Of a stretch of DNA of 64,000 nt, positions 46,641-55,873 are shown piece by piece (position 1 is the stretch's first letter; each line of letters starts with the position of its first letter). The stretch spans positions 806,001 to 870,000 of the forward strand of contig NZ_JAFIBW010000001.1 in assembly GCF_017833295.1 (NCBI RefSeq), given 5' to 3'. The notes beneath the pieces are model-generated. The model was given only the letters and a program-made list of their open reading frames with translations, searched no databases and was not told where the DNA came from. The translations under genes were made by a program, and so were the position numbers. Source of the DNA: Methylobacterium sp. PvR107. GTDB taxonomy: Bacteria; Pseudomonadota; Alphaproteobacteria; Rhizobiales; Beijerinckiaceae.

Positions 46641-47543
46641 ATGACACGTCTGCTCACCGCGCTCGCTAGCCTCCTCTGCCTCGGGCTTGCCGCGTTCGGC
46701 TTCACCGCCGCCTCGCCGCTTGCCCTGTTCGACGCGATCGGTCCGCGCGATCCGGGTGGCCGCCTCGCGGCGAAGGACCAGCCCTTCGGCGCGGGACCGC
46801 GGCGGCAGCTCGACGTGTACGTCCCGACGGCGGCCGCCGAGAACGCGCCTGTGCTGGTGTTCTTCTACGGCGGCTCCTGGCAGAGCGGCTCCAAGGACGA
46901 CTACGCCTTCGTCGGGCACGCGCTCGCCGCACAGGGCTTCGTCACGGTGCTGCCCGATTACCGGCTCTATCCGGACGCGCCCTTCCCGGGTTTCCTGGAG
47001 GACGGTGCCGCGGCCGTGGCCTGGGTCCGCGACAATATCACGGCCTACGGCGGCGACCCTCGCCGCATCGTGCTGGCCGGCCACTCCGCGGGCGCCTACA
47101 ACGCCCTGATGCTCGGCCTCGATCCGCGCTACGTGACCGCGGCCGGCGTCGATCCCAAGGTGATCAAGGCCGTCGCAGGCCTTTCAGGTCCCTACGACTT
47201 CCTGCCCCTCGACCAGGATACCACCCTCAAGGTGTTCGGGGACGCGCCCGACAAGGCCGCGACGCAGCCCGGGACTTTCGTCGGCCCGCTCTCGCCGCCC
47301 GCCTTCCTGGCGACCGGCGACGCCGACACGGTGGTGAAGCCCCGGCACACGGTCAGCCTGGCCGCCAAGCTGCGCGCCGAGCACGTTCCAGTCCAGGAGC
47401 GGATCTATTCCGGGCTCGACCACAAGGATACGCTCCTGGCGCTCTCCGTGACCTTTCGCTCCAAGGCGCCGGAGCTCTCCGAGATGGCGTCCTTCCTGAT
47501 GCGGCAATCGGCCGGGCGCTCGCAGTACACGATGCGGCGCTGA
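46641..47543 (+). CDS. Alpha/beta-hydrolase, carboxylesterase-like
   Basis: A 300-aa exported alpha/beta-hydrolase with an N-terminal hydrophobic segment that may be a signal or an anchor. The oxyanion-hole motif FFYGGSWQSG is the HGG(S/G)W type of BD-FAE and hormone-sensitive-lipase relatives, with Tyr for His. The nucleophile elbow is LAGHSAGAY, the Asp is in ATGDADTVV, and the His in SGLDHKDTLL. The triad is complete. Likely a small-ester esterase. ATG 46641 chosen for the hydrophobic start. Confidence 0.86.
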   Translation: MTRLLTALASLLCLGLAAFGFTAASPLALFDAIGPRDPGGRLAAKDQPFGAGPRRQLDVYVPTAAAENAPVLVFFYGGSWQSGSKDDYAFVGHALAAQGFVTVLPDYRLYPDAPFPGFLEDGAAAVAWVRDNITAYGGDPRRIVLAGHSAGAYNALMLGLDPRYVTAAGVDPKVIKAVAGLSGPYDFLPLDQDTTLKVFGDAPDKAATQPGTFVGPLSPPAFLATGDADTVVKPRHTVSLAAKLRAEHVPVQERIYSGLDHKDTLLALSVTFRSKAPELSEMASFLMRQSAGRSQYTMRR

Positions 47544-47670
47544 GCAGCGTGCCTCGGCGTCAAGGTTATCACGCGATCGTCGGGGCTAAGCTTTGATTGC
47601 CCATCGCCCTGGATCCGTCATCCGCTAGAATGGTCAGAGCCGCAGGTTGCGGCTTTCGCGGTGGGACGGA

Positions 47671-48996
47671 ATGGCTTCTGCGGACGCGGCAACCGGGATC
47701 CGGGTTCAGGAGCGGCAGCGCGGCACCGCGGCTTCCGATGTGCCGGACGTGCTGCGCGTTCTCCTGAACGGCGCGGTCTTCGTGCTGCTCTGGAATCACA
47801 TCTGGCTCGTCGACCTGTCCGACCGGTCAATCCTGGCGGCCTCCGAGGAGGGCAGCCTTCTCACTCAGGCGCTCTTTCTCTCGGCCGGTGTCGCCATGGT
47901 TGCGGCCATCCATCGGATCGGCTTCCGGCATCTGCGGCCGCTGGCGACGGGCCCCCTCCTGCTGTGCGCCGTCTGGCTGGGCGGGACGGCGCTCCTTTCC
48001 ATCGAGCCGAGCCTGTCGCTGCGACGGCTGGCGCTGTTCGCCATCGCCGCCCTGCTCTCGGCGGGCGTGCTGATCGTGGCCCGCTCTCCGCGGCAACTCG
48101 CCCTGACCATGGCCGGGGCCGCGCTGGTGATCGTGCTGTCGTGCTACCTCGCGGTCGCCTTCGTCCCGAACCTCGCCATCCACTCGGCCTTCGACGTCAA
48201 TTCCGACCCGAGCCATCCGGGGCTCTGGCGCGGGATCTTCCCGCAGAAGAACGAGGCCGGCGCCGCCATGGTCATCCTGGTGGTCGTCGGGCTCTACGTC
48301 GCGCGGGTGGCGAGCCGCGTCCTCGGCTGGGGCATCGTGCTGCTGGCCGCCGGATTCCTGATCGCGAGCGGCTCCAAGACCGCGATCCTGCTCCTGCCGG
48401 TGATCCTCGCCATCACGGGCCTGTGCCAGATCCTCACCGGCGGGGTCACGCGGACGCTGCTGCTGCTCGGACCGATCGTCGGATTCTCGCTGATCTCGAT
48501 CGGCTCGGTCCTGGTGCCGTCGATCCAGGATGCCGTCGGGGCGCTCCTCACCAACGCCACCTTCACGGGGCGCAGCGAGATCTGGCAGTTCGCCATCGAC
48601 AACATCCTCGTCCGCCCCTGGCGCGGCTGGGGGCTCGGCGCGTTCTGGATGACCGAGCGGACCATGTATGGCGGCTCGGAGGAGCTGACCTGGGTCAACA
48701 CCGTCGATCACGCCCACAACGCCTATCTCGACACGGCCTTGATCGGCGGCCTGCCGTTCCTGGCCCTGACCGTGGTGGCGTTCGTGCTCGCGCCCATGCG
48801 CGACCTTCAGCGCGTGGCGGGCGGAACCCGCCTCGACGCGGAGACGATGCTGTTCCTGCGGCTGTGGTTCCTGGGGCTGGTCTCGGCGTCGTTCGAGACG
48901 GTGCTGTACAATGGCAACAACGCCACCTGCTGCATGTTCATGATGGCGGTGTTCGGCCTGCGCCTGCGCACGCGCTACGCGATCGCTGCCGACTGA
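47671..48996 (+). CDS. O-antigen ligase / polysaccharide polymerase-like membrane protein
   Basis: A 441-aa polytopic membrane protein with about ten to eleven hydrophobic segments. The long periplasmic loop carries the Wzy_C/WaaL pattern: LWRGIFPQKNEAGAAMVIL, then TGRSEIWQFAIDNILVRPWR, GWGLGAFW and VDHAHNAYLDTALIGGLPF. It would polymerise or ligate an exopolysaccharide. No glycosyltransferase cluster lies nearby, so it stands alone. ATG 47671 gives MASADAATG; the frame is open slightly upstream. Confidence 0.87.
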   Translation: MASADAATGIRVQERQRGTAASDVPDVLRVLLNGAVFVLLWNHIWLVDLSDRSILAASEEGSLLTQALFLSAGVAMVAAIHRIGFRHLRPLATGPLLLCAVWLGGTALLSIEPSLSLRRLALFAIAALLSAGVLIVARSPRQLALTMAGAALVIVLSCYLAVAFVPNLAIHSAFDVNSDPSHPGLWRGIFPQKNEAGAAMVILVVVGLYVARVASRVLGWGIVLLAAGFLIASGSKTAILLLPVILAITGLCQILTGGVTRTLLLLGPIVGFSLISIGSVLVPSIQDAVGALLTNATFTGRSEIWQFAIDNILVRPWRGWGLGAFWMTERTMYGGSEELTWVNTVDHAHNAYLDTALIGGLPFLALTVVAFVLAPMRDLQRVAGGTRLDAETMLFLRLWFLGLVSASFETVLYNGNNATCCMFMMAVFGLRLRTRYAIAAD

Positions 48997-49024
48997 CCTG
49001 CTCGCGGGGCGGGCTCCGCCGCGG

Positions 49025-50857
49025 TCAGTCGGGCAGCGCGAAGACCAGCAGCGCGTCGCCGGTGCCGAAGCCCGACGCCTTGGTGAAGGACGCGCCGCCC
49101 GCCGCGACCGCCAGGAACTGCTTGCCGTCCAGCGCGTAGGTCATCGCCGGCCCGCTGATGCCGGCCCCGCACTGGAAGCGCCAGAGCACCCGGCCGTCGC
49201 GCGCATCGTGCGCATCGAGATGCCCGTCCTCCTCCCCGGAGAAGACGAGGCCGCCGGCGGTCGCCAGCGTGCCCCCCGACAAACGGCTCGGCGACCGAAC
49301 CGACCACGCAATCCTGCCGCCGTCGCCGAGATCGACGGCCGTCAGGGTGCTGAAGGACGGCTCACCTTTGGCCTCCCCGGTCTCGGTGTAGCGGATCTCC
49401 GGCCGCCCGGCGGCGGCCGGCACTGTCTTCACCGTGTAGGTGGTCGCCCCGTGGCGGACCTGCACGTAGGCACGCTGGCCGTCATAGGCGGTGGGTGGCC
49501 ACGACACGGCGCCGAGGGGACCGGGTGCCACCAGCGTGCCCTGCGCCGTCGGGGGTGAAAACAGGTTCTTCTGGTCGACGAGCGGTGCCGAGCGCTCGAT
49601 CAGCCTGCCGGTGGCGCGGTCGTGGACATAGATCCAACCGGTCTTGCTCGCCGAGGCCACGGCCTTGGCGCCGCCGGGCCCATCGAGCAGGAACGGCGGC
49701 GCGGCGACATCGTAGCCCCACTCGTCGTGCGGGACCTGCTGATAGTACCAGCGCAACTTGCCGGTCTTCACGTCGAGGGCCACCAGGCACATCGTGTAGA
49801 GGTTGTCGCCCGGTCGCGAGAGACCGAAATTCTGCGGGGCCGGGTTGCCGGTGCCGAGGAAGATCAGGCCGAGATCCGCGTCGTAGGCGGGCGTCATCCA
49901 GAGGGAGCCGCCGCCGACCCGCCAGGCGTCGCGATTGGCCGGCGCGGCTGCCTTCTCGGCGGCGATGTCGCGGTGGAGCGGCGTGCCGTCTGCGGTCTTC
50001 TCGACGAAGCCGCCCTCCCAACCTTCCGACGGCGTGACGTACCAGCGCCAGCGCTCCTCGCCCGTCTTGGCATCGTAGGCGGCGAGCCAGCCGCGCCGCC
50101 CGTATCCGCCCTCGATCCCGACCACCGCGCCGCCGTCGAGACCACCAGCCTCGTCCTCGATGTGAAGGCCGTAGCCCGCGCCGGTCACGCCGACGATCAC
50201 CAGCCCGTCGGCGACCAGCGGCGGCATCTTGAAGCCGAGCCGGCTCGATCCCTGCACGGGCTTGCCGCCGAGCGTCGCGGTGAGGCCAGAGGCGGTTTCG
50301 CTCTCGCCCTCCTCCGGGCGCACCGCCTCCTTGTCCCAGACGATCGTGCCAGACTTCGCGTCGAGGGCGATCAGCCGCCCGTCCATGGTCGCCTCGAAGA
50401 CGAGGCCTCCGGATACAGCGAGTCCGCGGTTCGAGGGCGGCCCGAAGATTTTTTCCGTGCGCGGCTTGTGCGTGTAGGTCCAGTGCGGCTTGCCGGTCTT
50501 CGCGTCGAGGGCCGCGACGTTGTTCTGCGTGGTGGAGAGATAGAGCGTTCCGTCCACCATCACGGGCTGGGCCTGGAAGTAGCCGGTGATCCCGGTCTGG
50601 AAGATCCAGGCAGGGCGCAGCCGGGCGACGCTGTCGCGGTCGATCTGGGCGAGTTCGGAGAAGTTGCGGTTGCTGGGGTCGTGGCCGAAGGTGGGCCAGG
50701 GCGTCTCGGCGGCGGATGCAATGCCGAAGGACGTGATCTGGACGAGGCAGGCCAGCGCGATGCTTCCGAGGGATCGCTGCAAGATTCTGCTCCCGGGTGA
50801 GGCGCCAGTCGCGCCCGTACGTGTCGGCTCAACGCTGCAGCGCTTGGCGAAGTGCAC
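49025..50857 (-). CDS. PQQ-dehydrogenase-like beta-propeller protein with altered active site
   Basis: A periplasmic eight-bladed quinoprotein-type protein of 610 aa with a signal peptide ending near residue 49 (GIASA). Repeated tryptophan-docking blades are clear (VAALDAKTGKPHW, LIALDAKSGTIVWD, LAAYDAKTGEERW, LVALDVKTGKLRWYY). GTGNPAP (335-341) and RPGDNLY (348-354) match alcohol dehydrogenases. However, PHDEWGYD (376-383) has Gly where the catalytic Asp of WDY is expected, and no vicinal Cys-Cys is present. It may be inactive or act on an unusual substrate. The GTG start overlaps the ankyrin gene stop by one base. Confidence 0.82.
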   Translation of the reverse strand: MHFAKRCSVEPTRTGATGASPGSRILQRSLGSIALACLVQITSFGIASAAETPWPTFGHDPSNRNFSELAQIDRDSVARLRPAWIFQTGITGYFQAQPVMVDGTLYLSTTQNNVAALDAKTGKPHWTYTHKPRTEKIFGPPSNRGLAVSGGLVFEATMDGRLIALDAKSGTIVWDKEAVRPEEGESETASGLTATLGGKPVQGSSRLGFKMPPLVADGLVIVGVTGAGYGLHIEDEAGGLDGGAVVGIEGGYGRRGWLAAYDAKTGEERWRWYVTPSEGWEGGFVEKTADGTPLHRDIAAEKAAAPANRDAWRVGGGSLWMTPAYDADLGLIFLGTGNPAPQNFGLSRPGDNLYTMCLVALDVKTGKLRWYYQQVPHDEWGYDVAAPPFLLDGPGGAKAVASASKTGWIYVHDRATGRLIERSAPLVDQKNLFSPPTAQGTLVAPGPLGAVSWPPTAYDGQRAYVQVRHGATTYTVKTVPAAAGRPEIRYTETGEAKGEPSFSTLTAVDLGDGGRIAWSVRSPSRLSGGTLATAGGLVFSGEEDGHLDAHDARDGRVLWRFQCGAGISGPAMTYALDGKQFLAVAAGGASFTKASGFGTGDALLVFALPD

Positions 50858-51384
50858 TACCGACGCCCCGCCTGGTCGAGCTGCCCCGGCGTCGCCTGCG
50901 CGCCCATGGCCAGGGCCATGTCGGCGGCGCTCTGGCCGGCGGCGTCGCGGCGATCCGGGTCGGCACCGTGCTGGAGGAGGAGATCGACCATCTCGGTCCG
51001 GTCGAACATCGCCGCCGTCATCAGGGCCGTGCGGCTGCCGCTGCCGGTCCCGTCCACCGCGGCCCCGTGCTGGAGCAGCAGCCGCGCCACCGCCAGATCG
51101 TTCTTGAAGGCGGCGCCGGCCAGTGGCGTCTGGCCGCGGTCGTTGGCGAGTTCCGGGTCGCCGCCGGCCTCCAGGATCACCCGCGTGGCCTCCGCCTGGC
51201 CGTTATAGGCGGCCAGCATCAGCAGGCTGTCGCCCTTGTCGTTGCGCAGGTTCGCCGGCAGGCCCTGGGAGAACAGCTCGGCGAGCGCCTCCGCATGGCC
51301 CATCCGCGCGTACTGGAACACCCGGGCCGCGAAGGCCAGGGTCTCGTCATCGAGGGCCGGGGGCGTGTTCGTCTCGGATGCCAT
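50857..51384 (-). CDS. Ankyrin-repeat protein
   Basis: A 175-aa protein made of about four ankyrin repeats (SLLMLAAYNGQAEATRVILE, TPLAGAAFKNDLAVARLLLQ, TALMTAAMFDRTEMVDLLLQ) after a short helical lead. No signal peptide, so cytosolic. Its TAG stop overlaps the GTG of the PQQ-like gene, implying translational coupling. Ankyrin proteins of this size are often coupled to redox enzymes such as catalase, but no function follows from that. ATG 51384 gives MASETNTPP. Confidence 0.85.
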   Translation of the reverse strand: MASETNTPPALDDETLAFAARVFQYARMGHAEALAELFSQGLPANLRNDKGDSLLMLAAYNGQAEATRVILEAGGDPELANDRGQTPLAGAAFKNDLAVARLLLQHGAAVDGTGSGSRTALMTAAMFDRTEMVDLLLQHGADPDRRDAAGQSAADMALAMGAQATPGQLDQAGRR

Positions 51385-51522
51385 CGTGTGCTCGTCTCTC
51401 GCCGGCGGCTGATCTGGGCCGGTGCGGTATGGGCGTCCAGGGCCGCCGGGAACAGTTTCGTTGGGTTGCTCGTTGCAGCCGCCAACCGGGCCGATACGTC
51501 CCGGCGCTTCCGGAGCGCGACG

Positions 51523-51741
51523 ATGCCCCGACCCTTCGAGCCTTTCGCCGACGCGCTGCGCACCGCGCGCGACATCGTTCGGGAGCGCGGAGGTGCGGTG
51601 GCCCAGGCGGCCGTGCAGGCCGATTCTCGCGCCTACGACGAAGCGTGCAACGCCCTGGTCGTCCGGATCGCCCAGGCGATCGTCGATGCGGGCGAGGCCG
51701 CGACGACGCATCGCCAGGGCCGGGATCACGAGGCCGCTTGA
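51523..51741 (+). CDS. Small protein, function unknown
   Basis: A 72-aa Ala-rich, mostly helical protein: MPRPFEPFADALRTARDIVR, then ALVVRIAQAIVDAGEA. No hydrophobic segment or known motif. GGAG lies about 8 nt upstream of the ATG at 51523. It fits between the divergent ankyrin gene and convergent uvrB with no large overlap. Moderate belief only. Confidence 0.42.
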   Translation: MPRPFEPFADALRTARDIVRERGGAVAQAAVQADSRAYDEACNALVVRIAQAIVDAGEAATTHRQGRDHEAA

Positions 51742-51756
51742 GACGGAGACGGCCGG

Positions 51757-54501
51757 TCAACCCCGCCGTCCGCCGCCGCCCTTGTATTTGGGCTTCTGCC
51801 CACCGAGCCCCTGCGTCGAGCGCGGCTTCGGCCGCTCCTGCCAGACCGGCGCCGTGCCGCCCACGGGCAGCTCCCGGTCGGTCCCCGGACCCATGTTGTC
51901 GAGGTCGGGCTTGGCGATACGGCTGCCCCCTGCCCCGCGCGGCGCCTTCCGTCCGAACTTGCCGGCCTCGCGCTCCACATCGCTCTGCCGGGCCATTGGG
52001 TCATCGGAAACCAGCAGTTCAGTCGCCTGAAGCCGCTTGAGCTCGTCCCGCAGCCGGGCCGCCTCCTCGAAATCGAGGTCGGCGGCAGCAGCCCGCATCC
52101 GCTTCTCGAGGTCCGCCATCACGGCCTTGAGGTTGTGGCCGACCGTGATCGCATCCTTGGCCAGCCCGGTATCGACCTGGACGTGGTCGCGCTCGAACAC
52201 GCTGCTGAGGATGTCGGCGATGCCGCGCTTCACGCTCTGCGGCGTGATCCCGTGCTCTTCGTTGTAGGCGAGCTGCTTGGCGCGACGCCGCTCGGTCTCG
52301 GCCATCGCCCGCTCCATCGAGCCGGTGATGTTGTCCGCGTACAGGATGCAGCGCGCGTCGGCGTTGCGGGCGGCGCGGCCGATGGTCTGGATCAGCGAGG
52401 TTTCCGACCGGAGGAAGCCTTCCTTGTCGGCGTCGAGGATCGCCACGAGGGCGCATTCCGGGATGTCGAGGCCCTCGCGCAGCAGGTTGATGCCGATCAG
52501 TACATCGAAGGCGCCGAGCCGCAGGTCGCGGATGATCTCGATCCGCTCCAGCGTGTCGATGTCGGAGTGCATGTAGCGCACCCGCACGCTGTTCTCGTGC
52601 AGATACTCGGTGAGATCCTCGGCCATGCGCTTGGTCAGCGTGGTCACCAGCGTCCGGTATCCGGCCTGCGCCACGTCCCGAACCTCGCCCAGCAGGTCGT
52701 CCACCTGGCTGCGGGCCGGGCGAATCTCGATCACCGGATCGACGAGGCCGGTCGGGCGGATGACCTGCTCGGCGAACACGCCGCCGGTCTGCTCCATCTC
52801 CCACTTGCCTGGCGTCGCCGAGACGTGGACCGTCATCGGACGCATCGCGTCCCATTCCTCGAAGCGGAGCGGGCGATTGTCCAGGCAGGAGGGCAGCCGG
52901 AAGCCGTACTCGGCGAGCGTCGCCTTGCGGCGGAAGTCGCCCCGGTACATGCCGCCGATCTGCGGCACGGTGACATGGCTCTCGTCGGTGAACACGAGCG
53001 CGTTGTCGGGCAGGTACTCGAACAGGGTCGGCGGCGGCTCGCCGGGTTTCCGGCCGGTGAGGTAGCGGGAATAGTTCTCGATGCCGTTGCAAGCGCCGGT
53101 GGCCTCGATCATCTCGATGTCGAAGGTGCAGCGCTGATCGATGCGCTGGGCCTCGATCAGCCGGCCCATCTTGGTCAGCTCCTCGATCCGGCCGTTCAGC
53201 TCGGTCTTGATGCCCTTGATCGCCTGCTGCAGCGTCGGCCGCGGCGTCACGTAGTGCGAGTTGGCGTAGACCTTCACGAATTTCAGCTCGGAGAGGGTCT
53301 TGCCGGTGAGCGGATCGAACTCGACGATGCTCTCGATCTCGTCGCCGAACAGGCCGATCCGCCAGCCGCGATCCTCCAAGTGGGCGGGCCACAGCTCGAT
53401 CGAATCGCCCCGCACTCGGAAGGTGCCGCGGGCGAAATCCGACTGGATGCGCTTGTATTGCAGGGCGACGAGGTCGGCGATGAGCTGGCGCTGCTCGATG
53501 CGCTCGCCGAGGGACACGGTGAACGACATCGCCGTGTAGGTCTCGACCGAGCCGATACCGTAGATGCACGAGACCGAGGCGACGATGATGACGTCGTCCC
53601 GTTCCAGCAGCGCACGGGTGGCGGAATGGCGCATCCGGTCGATCTGCTCGTTGATCGACGATTCTTTCTCGATGAATGTGTCGGAGCGCGGGACGTAGGC
53701 CTCGGGCTGGTAATAGTCGTAGTAGGAGACGAAATATTCGACGGCGTTGTCGGGGAAGAACGACTTGAACTCCCCGTAGAGCTGCGCGGCCAGCGTCTTG
53801 TTGGGCGCCAGGATCAGGGCGGGACGCTGCGTCTCCTCGATGATCTTGGCCATCGTGAAGGTCTTGCCCGAGCCGGTGACGCCGAGCAGGACCTGATCGC
53901 GCTCATGAGCCTGCACGCCGGAGACCAGTTCGGCGATGGCCTTCGGTTGGTCGCCGGCCGGCGTAAACTCCGATTTCAGCGTGAACCTGAGGCCGCCCTC
54001 GGATTTCTGCGGCCGCTCCGGCCGGTGCGGCACCCAGGTCTGACCGTCCTTGAACAGCGGGTTGCCCTCGGTGAGCAGGCGCTCCAGGGCCGAGACGGTC
54101 GCCGAGGCGCCGCCGTCGCCGCCGGGATCCGGCAGGTCGGCGCCCTCCGGCACCGGGCCGTCCTCGGGCGGGGTCAAGCCGAGGGCCTGAGCGAGGCGCG
54201 GATCGACATCCGCCGCGTCACCCAGGGCGTAGCCGGCCTGCGGGGCCTCCGCGAAGCCGTCGCGGGCGATCTCTGCCCGGCGCGTGGCCGCCTTGCTGTC
54301 GCCCTTGCCGGTGCGCCCTTTCACCTTGCCCGGCCGCGCGGGCGGCTCAGGGGGCGGATCGATCGGAGCCAGCCGATTGCGGTTGAGCGCCGGGTTCAGC
54401 AACTCGGCCAGATAGGTATCGAGGGGCTTCAACTCGGGCTTCGACGCCTTGGCGGACGAGGCCGTGACGGAAGCGGCGCGCGATTTCTTCGGAGCGGGCA
54501 T
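51757..54501 (-). CDS. uvrB: Excinuclease ABC subunit B with long N-terminal extension
   Basis: The damage-verifying helicase of nucleotide excision repair, 914 aa against about 670 in E. coli. Roughly 170 extra, Pro/Ala-rich, low-complexity residues precede the core. Walker A GVTGSGKT is at 207-214. The damage-wedge hairpin region [17 protein letters not shown] is intact, as are the DEAD-like VFTDESHVT, the helicase motif [16 protein letters not shown], and the C-terminal UVR motif ([20 protein letters not shown]). A basic Gly-rich tail ends [13 protein letters not shown] 54501 chosen. Confidence 0.97.
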   Translation of the reverse strand: MPAPKKSRAASVTASSAKASKPELKPLDTYLAELLNPALNRNRLAPIDPPPEPPARPGKVKGRTGKGDSKAATRRAEIARDGFAEAPQAGYALGDAADVDPRLAQALGLTPPEDGPVPEGADLPDPGGDGGASATVSALERLLTEGNPLFKDGQTWVPHRPERPQKSEGGLRFTLKSEFTPAGDQPKAIAELVSGVQAHERDQVLLGVTGSGKTFTMAKIIEETQRPALILAPNKTLAAQLYGEFKSFFPDNAVEYFVSYYDYYQPEAYVPRSDTFIEKESSINEQIDRMRHSATRALLERDDVIIVASVSCIYGIGSVETYTAMSFTVSLGERIEQRQLIADLVALQYKRIQSDFARGTFRVRGDSIELWPAHLEDRGWRIGLFGDEIESIVEFDPLTGKTLSELKFVKVYANSHYVTPRPTLQQAIKGIKTELNGRIEELTKMGRLIEAQRIDQRCTFDIEMIEATGACNGIENYSRYLTGRKPGEPPPTLFEYLPDNALVFTDESHVTVPQIGGMYRGDFRRKATLAEYGFRLPSCLDNRPLRFEEWDAMRPMTVHVSATPGKWEMEQTGGVFAEQVIRPTGLVDPVIEIRPARSQVDDLLGEVRDVAQAGYRTLVTTLTKRMAEDLTEYLHENSVRVRYMHSDIDTLERIEIIRDLRLGAFDVLIGINLLREGLDIPECALVAILDADKEGFLRSETSLIQTIGRAARNADARCILYADNITGSMERAMAETERRRAKQLAYNEEHGITPQSVKRGIADILSSVFERDHVQVDTGLAKDAITVGHNLKAVMADLEKRMRAAAADLDFEEAARLRDELKRLQATELLVSDDPMARQSDVEREAGKFGRKAPRGAGGSRIAKPDLDNMGPGTDRELPVGGTAPVWQERPKPRSTQGLGGQKPKYKGGGGRRG

Positions 54502-54802
54502 GACACCAATATGGGCCCGGCGCCCGCCGCGAGAAACCCTTTTCGGCGTGGAGTTTTGCCACTTCCATCGGCACCGTGGCCGATCCCGCCGGCGCGCCAT
54601 GCCCGCGACCCCAGCGGAAATCCTTCATTCGGATGGCGAAACGAGCGCCGCCGATGAGTAGCGTCCGCATCGACGCGGAGGCGCATCGTTGGCTCAATAT
54701 TGAGACATTCCGCCGCTTGGGGTCCATCAACCGGCTTGCAGCGCTCGTGCCGGGCGGATACTTTGCGCGACAAAGCATGATGCAGCCCGGGGCATGTGGC
54801 AC
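54502..54802. promoter_or_regulatory. Divergent region with a perfect 12-bp palindrome
   Basis: 301 bp between uvrB (leftward) and a membrane-protein/HTH pair (rightward). CTCAATATTGAG at 54693-54704 is a perfect palindrome, the only AT-rich dyad in the gap, about 100 bp before the rightward start. It is a plausible operator for the HTH protein at 55407. I see no gene here. Confidence 0.4.
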
Positions 54803-55420
54803 ATGCAGGACTTGGACAAGGCGCTGGCCGATATCGTGGCGATCCGCTCGCAGATCGCCCGAGACACGGCGTTTCGCGGACTCGGGGCTGCGACGGTTGC
54901 AGCCACCGGCGGCCTCGCCCTGGCCTGCGCCGCCGGTCAGGCTCTCTGGCTCGGTGACCCGGCCGCACGAATCGGGACGTTCTTCGGCGTGTGGATCGCG
55001 GTTGCCCTGGTGGCGTTCGCGTTGGTTGGCATCGAGGCTGTCCGGCGCAGCCGCCGCCTGCATTCTGGGCTGGCCGACGCGATGGTGTGGAACGCCATCG
55101 AGGTCTTTCTGCCGGCTGCCGGTGCAGGCGCCTGTCTCGCCCTGGTGATCGCGCGATTCGCGCCCGGCGAGGTCTGGATGCTGCCGGGCCTCTGGCAAGT
55201 CCTGGTCGGGCTCGGCCTGTTCGCGTCGGCGCGCATCCTGCCGCGGGCCGTCCAGGGCGTCGGCGCTTGGTACCTGCTGGCCGGGCTCGCCGTGCTGGCG
55301 ATCTCGGCCGAGACGCGAGCCCTCTCTCCCTGGACAATGGGCCTGCCCTTCTTGGTCGGTCAGGTCTGGCTGGCCTGTATCCTCCATCGCGGCGCCCGGG
55401 CCTTCGATGACGATTTCTGA
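54803..55420 (+). CDS. Multipass membrane protein of unknown function
   Basis: A 205-aa protein starting MQDLDKALADIVAIRSQIAR, an opening shared with a widespread family of small bacterial membrane proteins encoded next to a winged-helix regulator. About five hydrophobic segments follow. An in-frame ATG at 54794 would add three residues. It overlaps the HTH gene start by 14 bp, so the two are coupled. Role unknown; partnership with the regulator is the best clue. Confidence 0.75.
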   Translation: MQDLDKALADIVAIRSQIARDTAFRGLGAATVAATGGLALACAAGQALWLGDPAARIGTFFGVWIAVALVAFALVGIEAVRRSRRLHSGLADAMVWNAIEVFLPAAGAGACLALVIARFAPGEVWMLPGLWQVLVGLGLFASARILPRAVQGVGAWYLLAGLAVLAISAETRALSPWTMGLPFLVGQVWLACILHRGARAFDDDF

Positions 55421-55796
55421 CCGCACCGACGGGCGCTTTTCATACGAGGGGCTCGACAGAACCATCCACGAGCGGGCGCGCCTGAGCGTACTCACATCGC
55501 TGGTCGCGCATCCGAAGGGCCTGCCCTTCCCGGATCTCAAGCGTTTGTGCGGGCTCACGGACGGCAACCTGAGTCGGCATCTCGCTGTGCTGAGCGAGGC
55601 CGATCTTGTCAGTCTGGAGAAGGGCTCCGCGCATAACCGGCCGCAGACGGTGTGTCGTCTGACGGCGACCGGGCGTCAGCGCTTCATCGGTTATCTCGGC
55701 GTCCTCGAACAGGTCGTCCGGGATGCCGCGAAGGCCGCTGATTCGAGCACCGAAACCGGGCTGCGCAGCCTGGATCCGGCCACGAAAACGGTGTGA
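55407..55796 (+). CDS. Winged-helix transcriptional regulator (MarR/ArsR-like)
   Basis: A 129-aa DNA-binding protein. RLSVLTSLVAHPKGLPFPDL, KRLCGLTDGNLSRHLAVLSE and ADLVSLEKGSAHNRPQTVCR form a winged helix, with the wing ending in LTATGRQRF, as in the MarR/PadR-like single-domain regulators. No Cys pair or obvious ligand site. It overlaps the upstream membrane-protein gene and probably controls that pair; the palindrome at 54693-54704 may be its site. Confidence 0.85.
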   Translation: MTISDRTDGRFSYEGLDRTIHERARLSVLTSLVAHPKGLPFPDLKRLCGLTDGNLSRHLAVLSEADLVSLEKGSAHNRPQTVCRLTATGRQRFIGYLGVLEQVVRDAAKAADSSTETGLRSLDPATKTV

Positions 55797-55873
55797 GACC
55801 GCACAATTCCCCACGGATTGTTAACCATAATCCGACAAACCTTGGCGAAACGCCCATGCCGGGAGACTTTACG

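Noticed and set aside
52135..54657. An 840-codon rightward open frame antisense to uvrB
   Set aside because: A mirror-frame artefact; UvrB motifs are all on the other strand.
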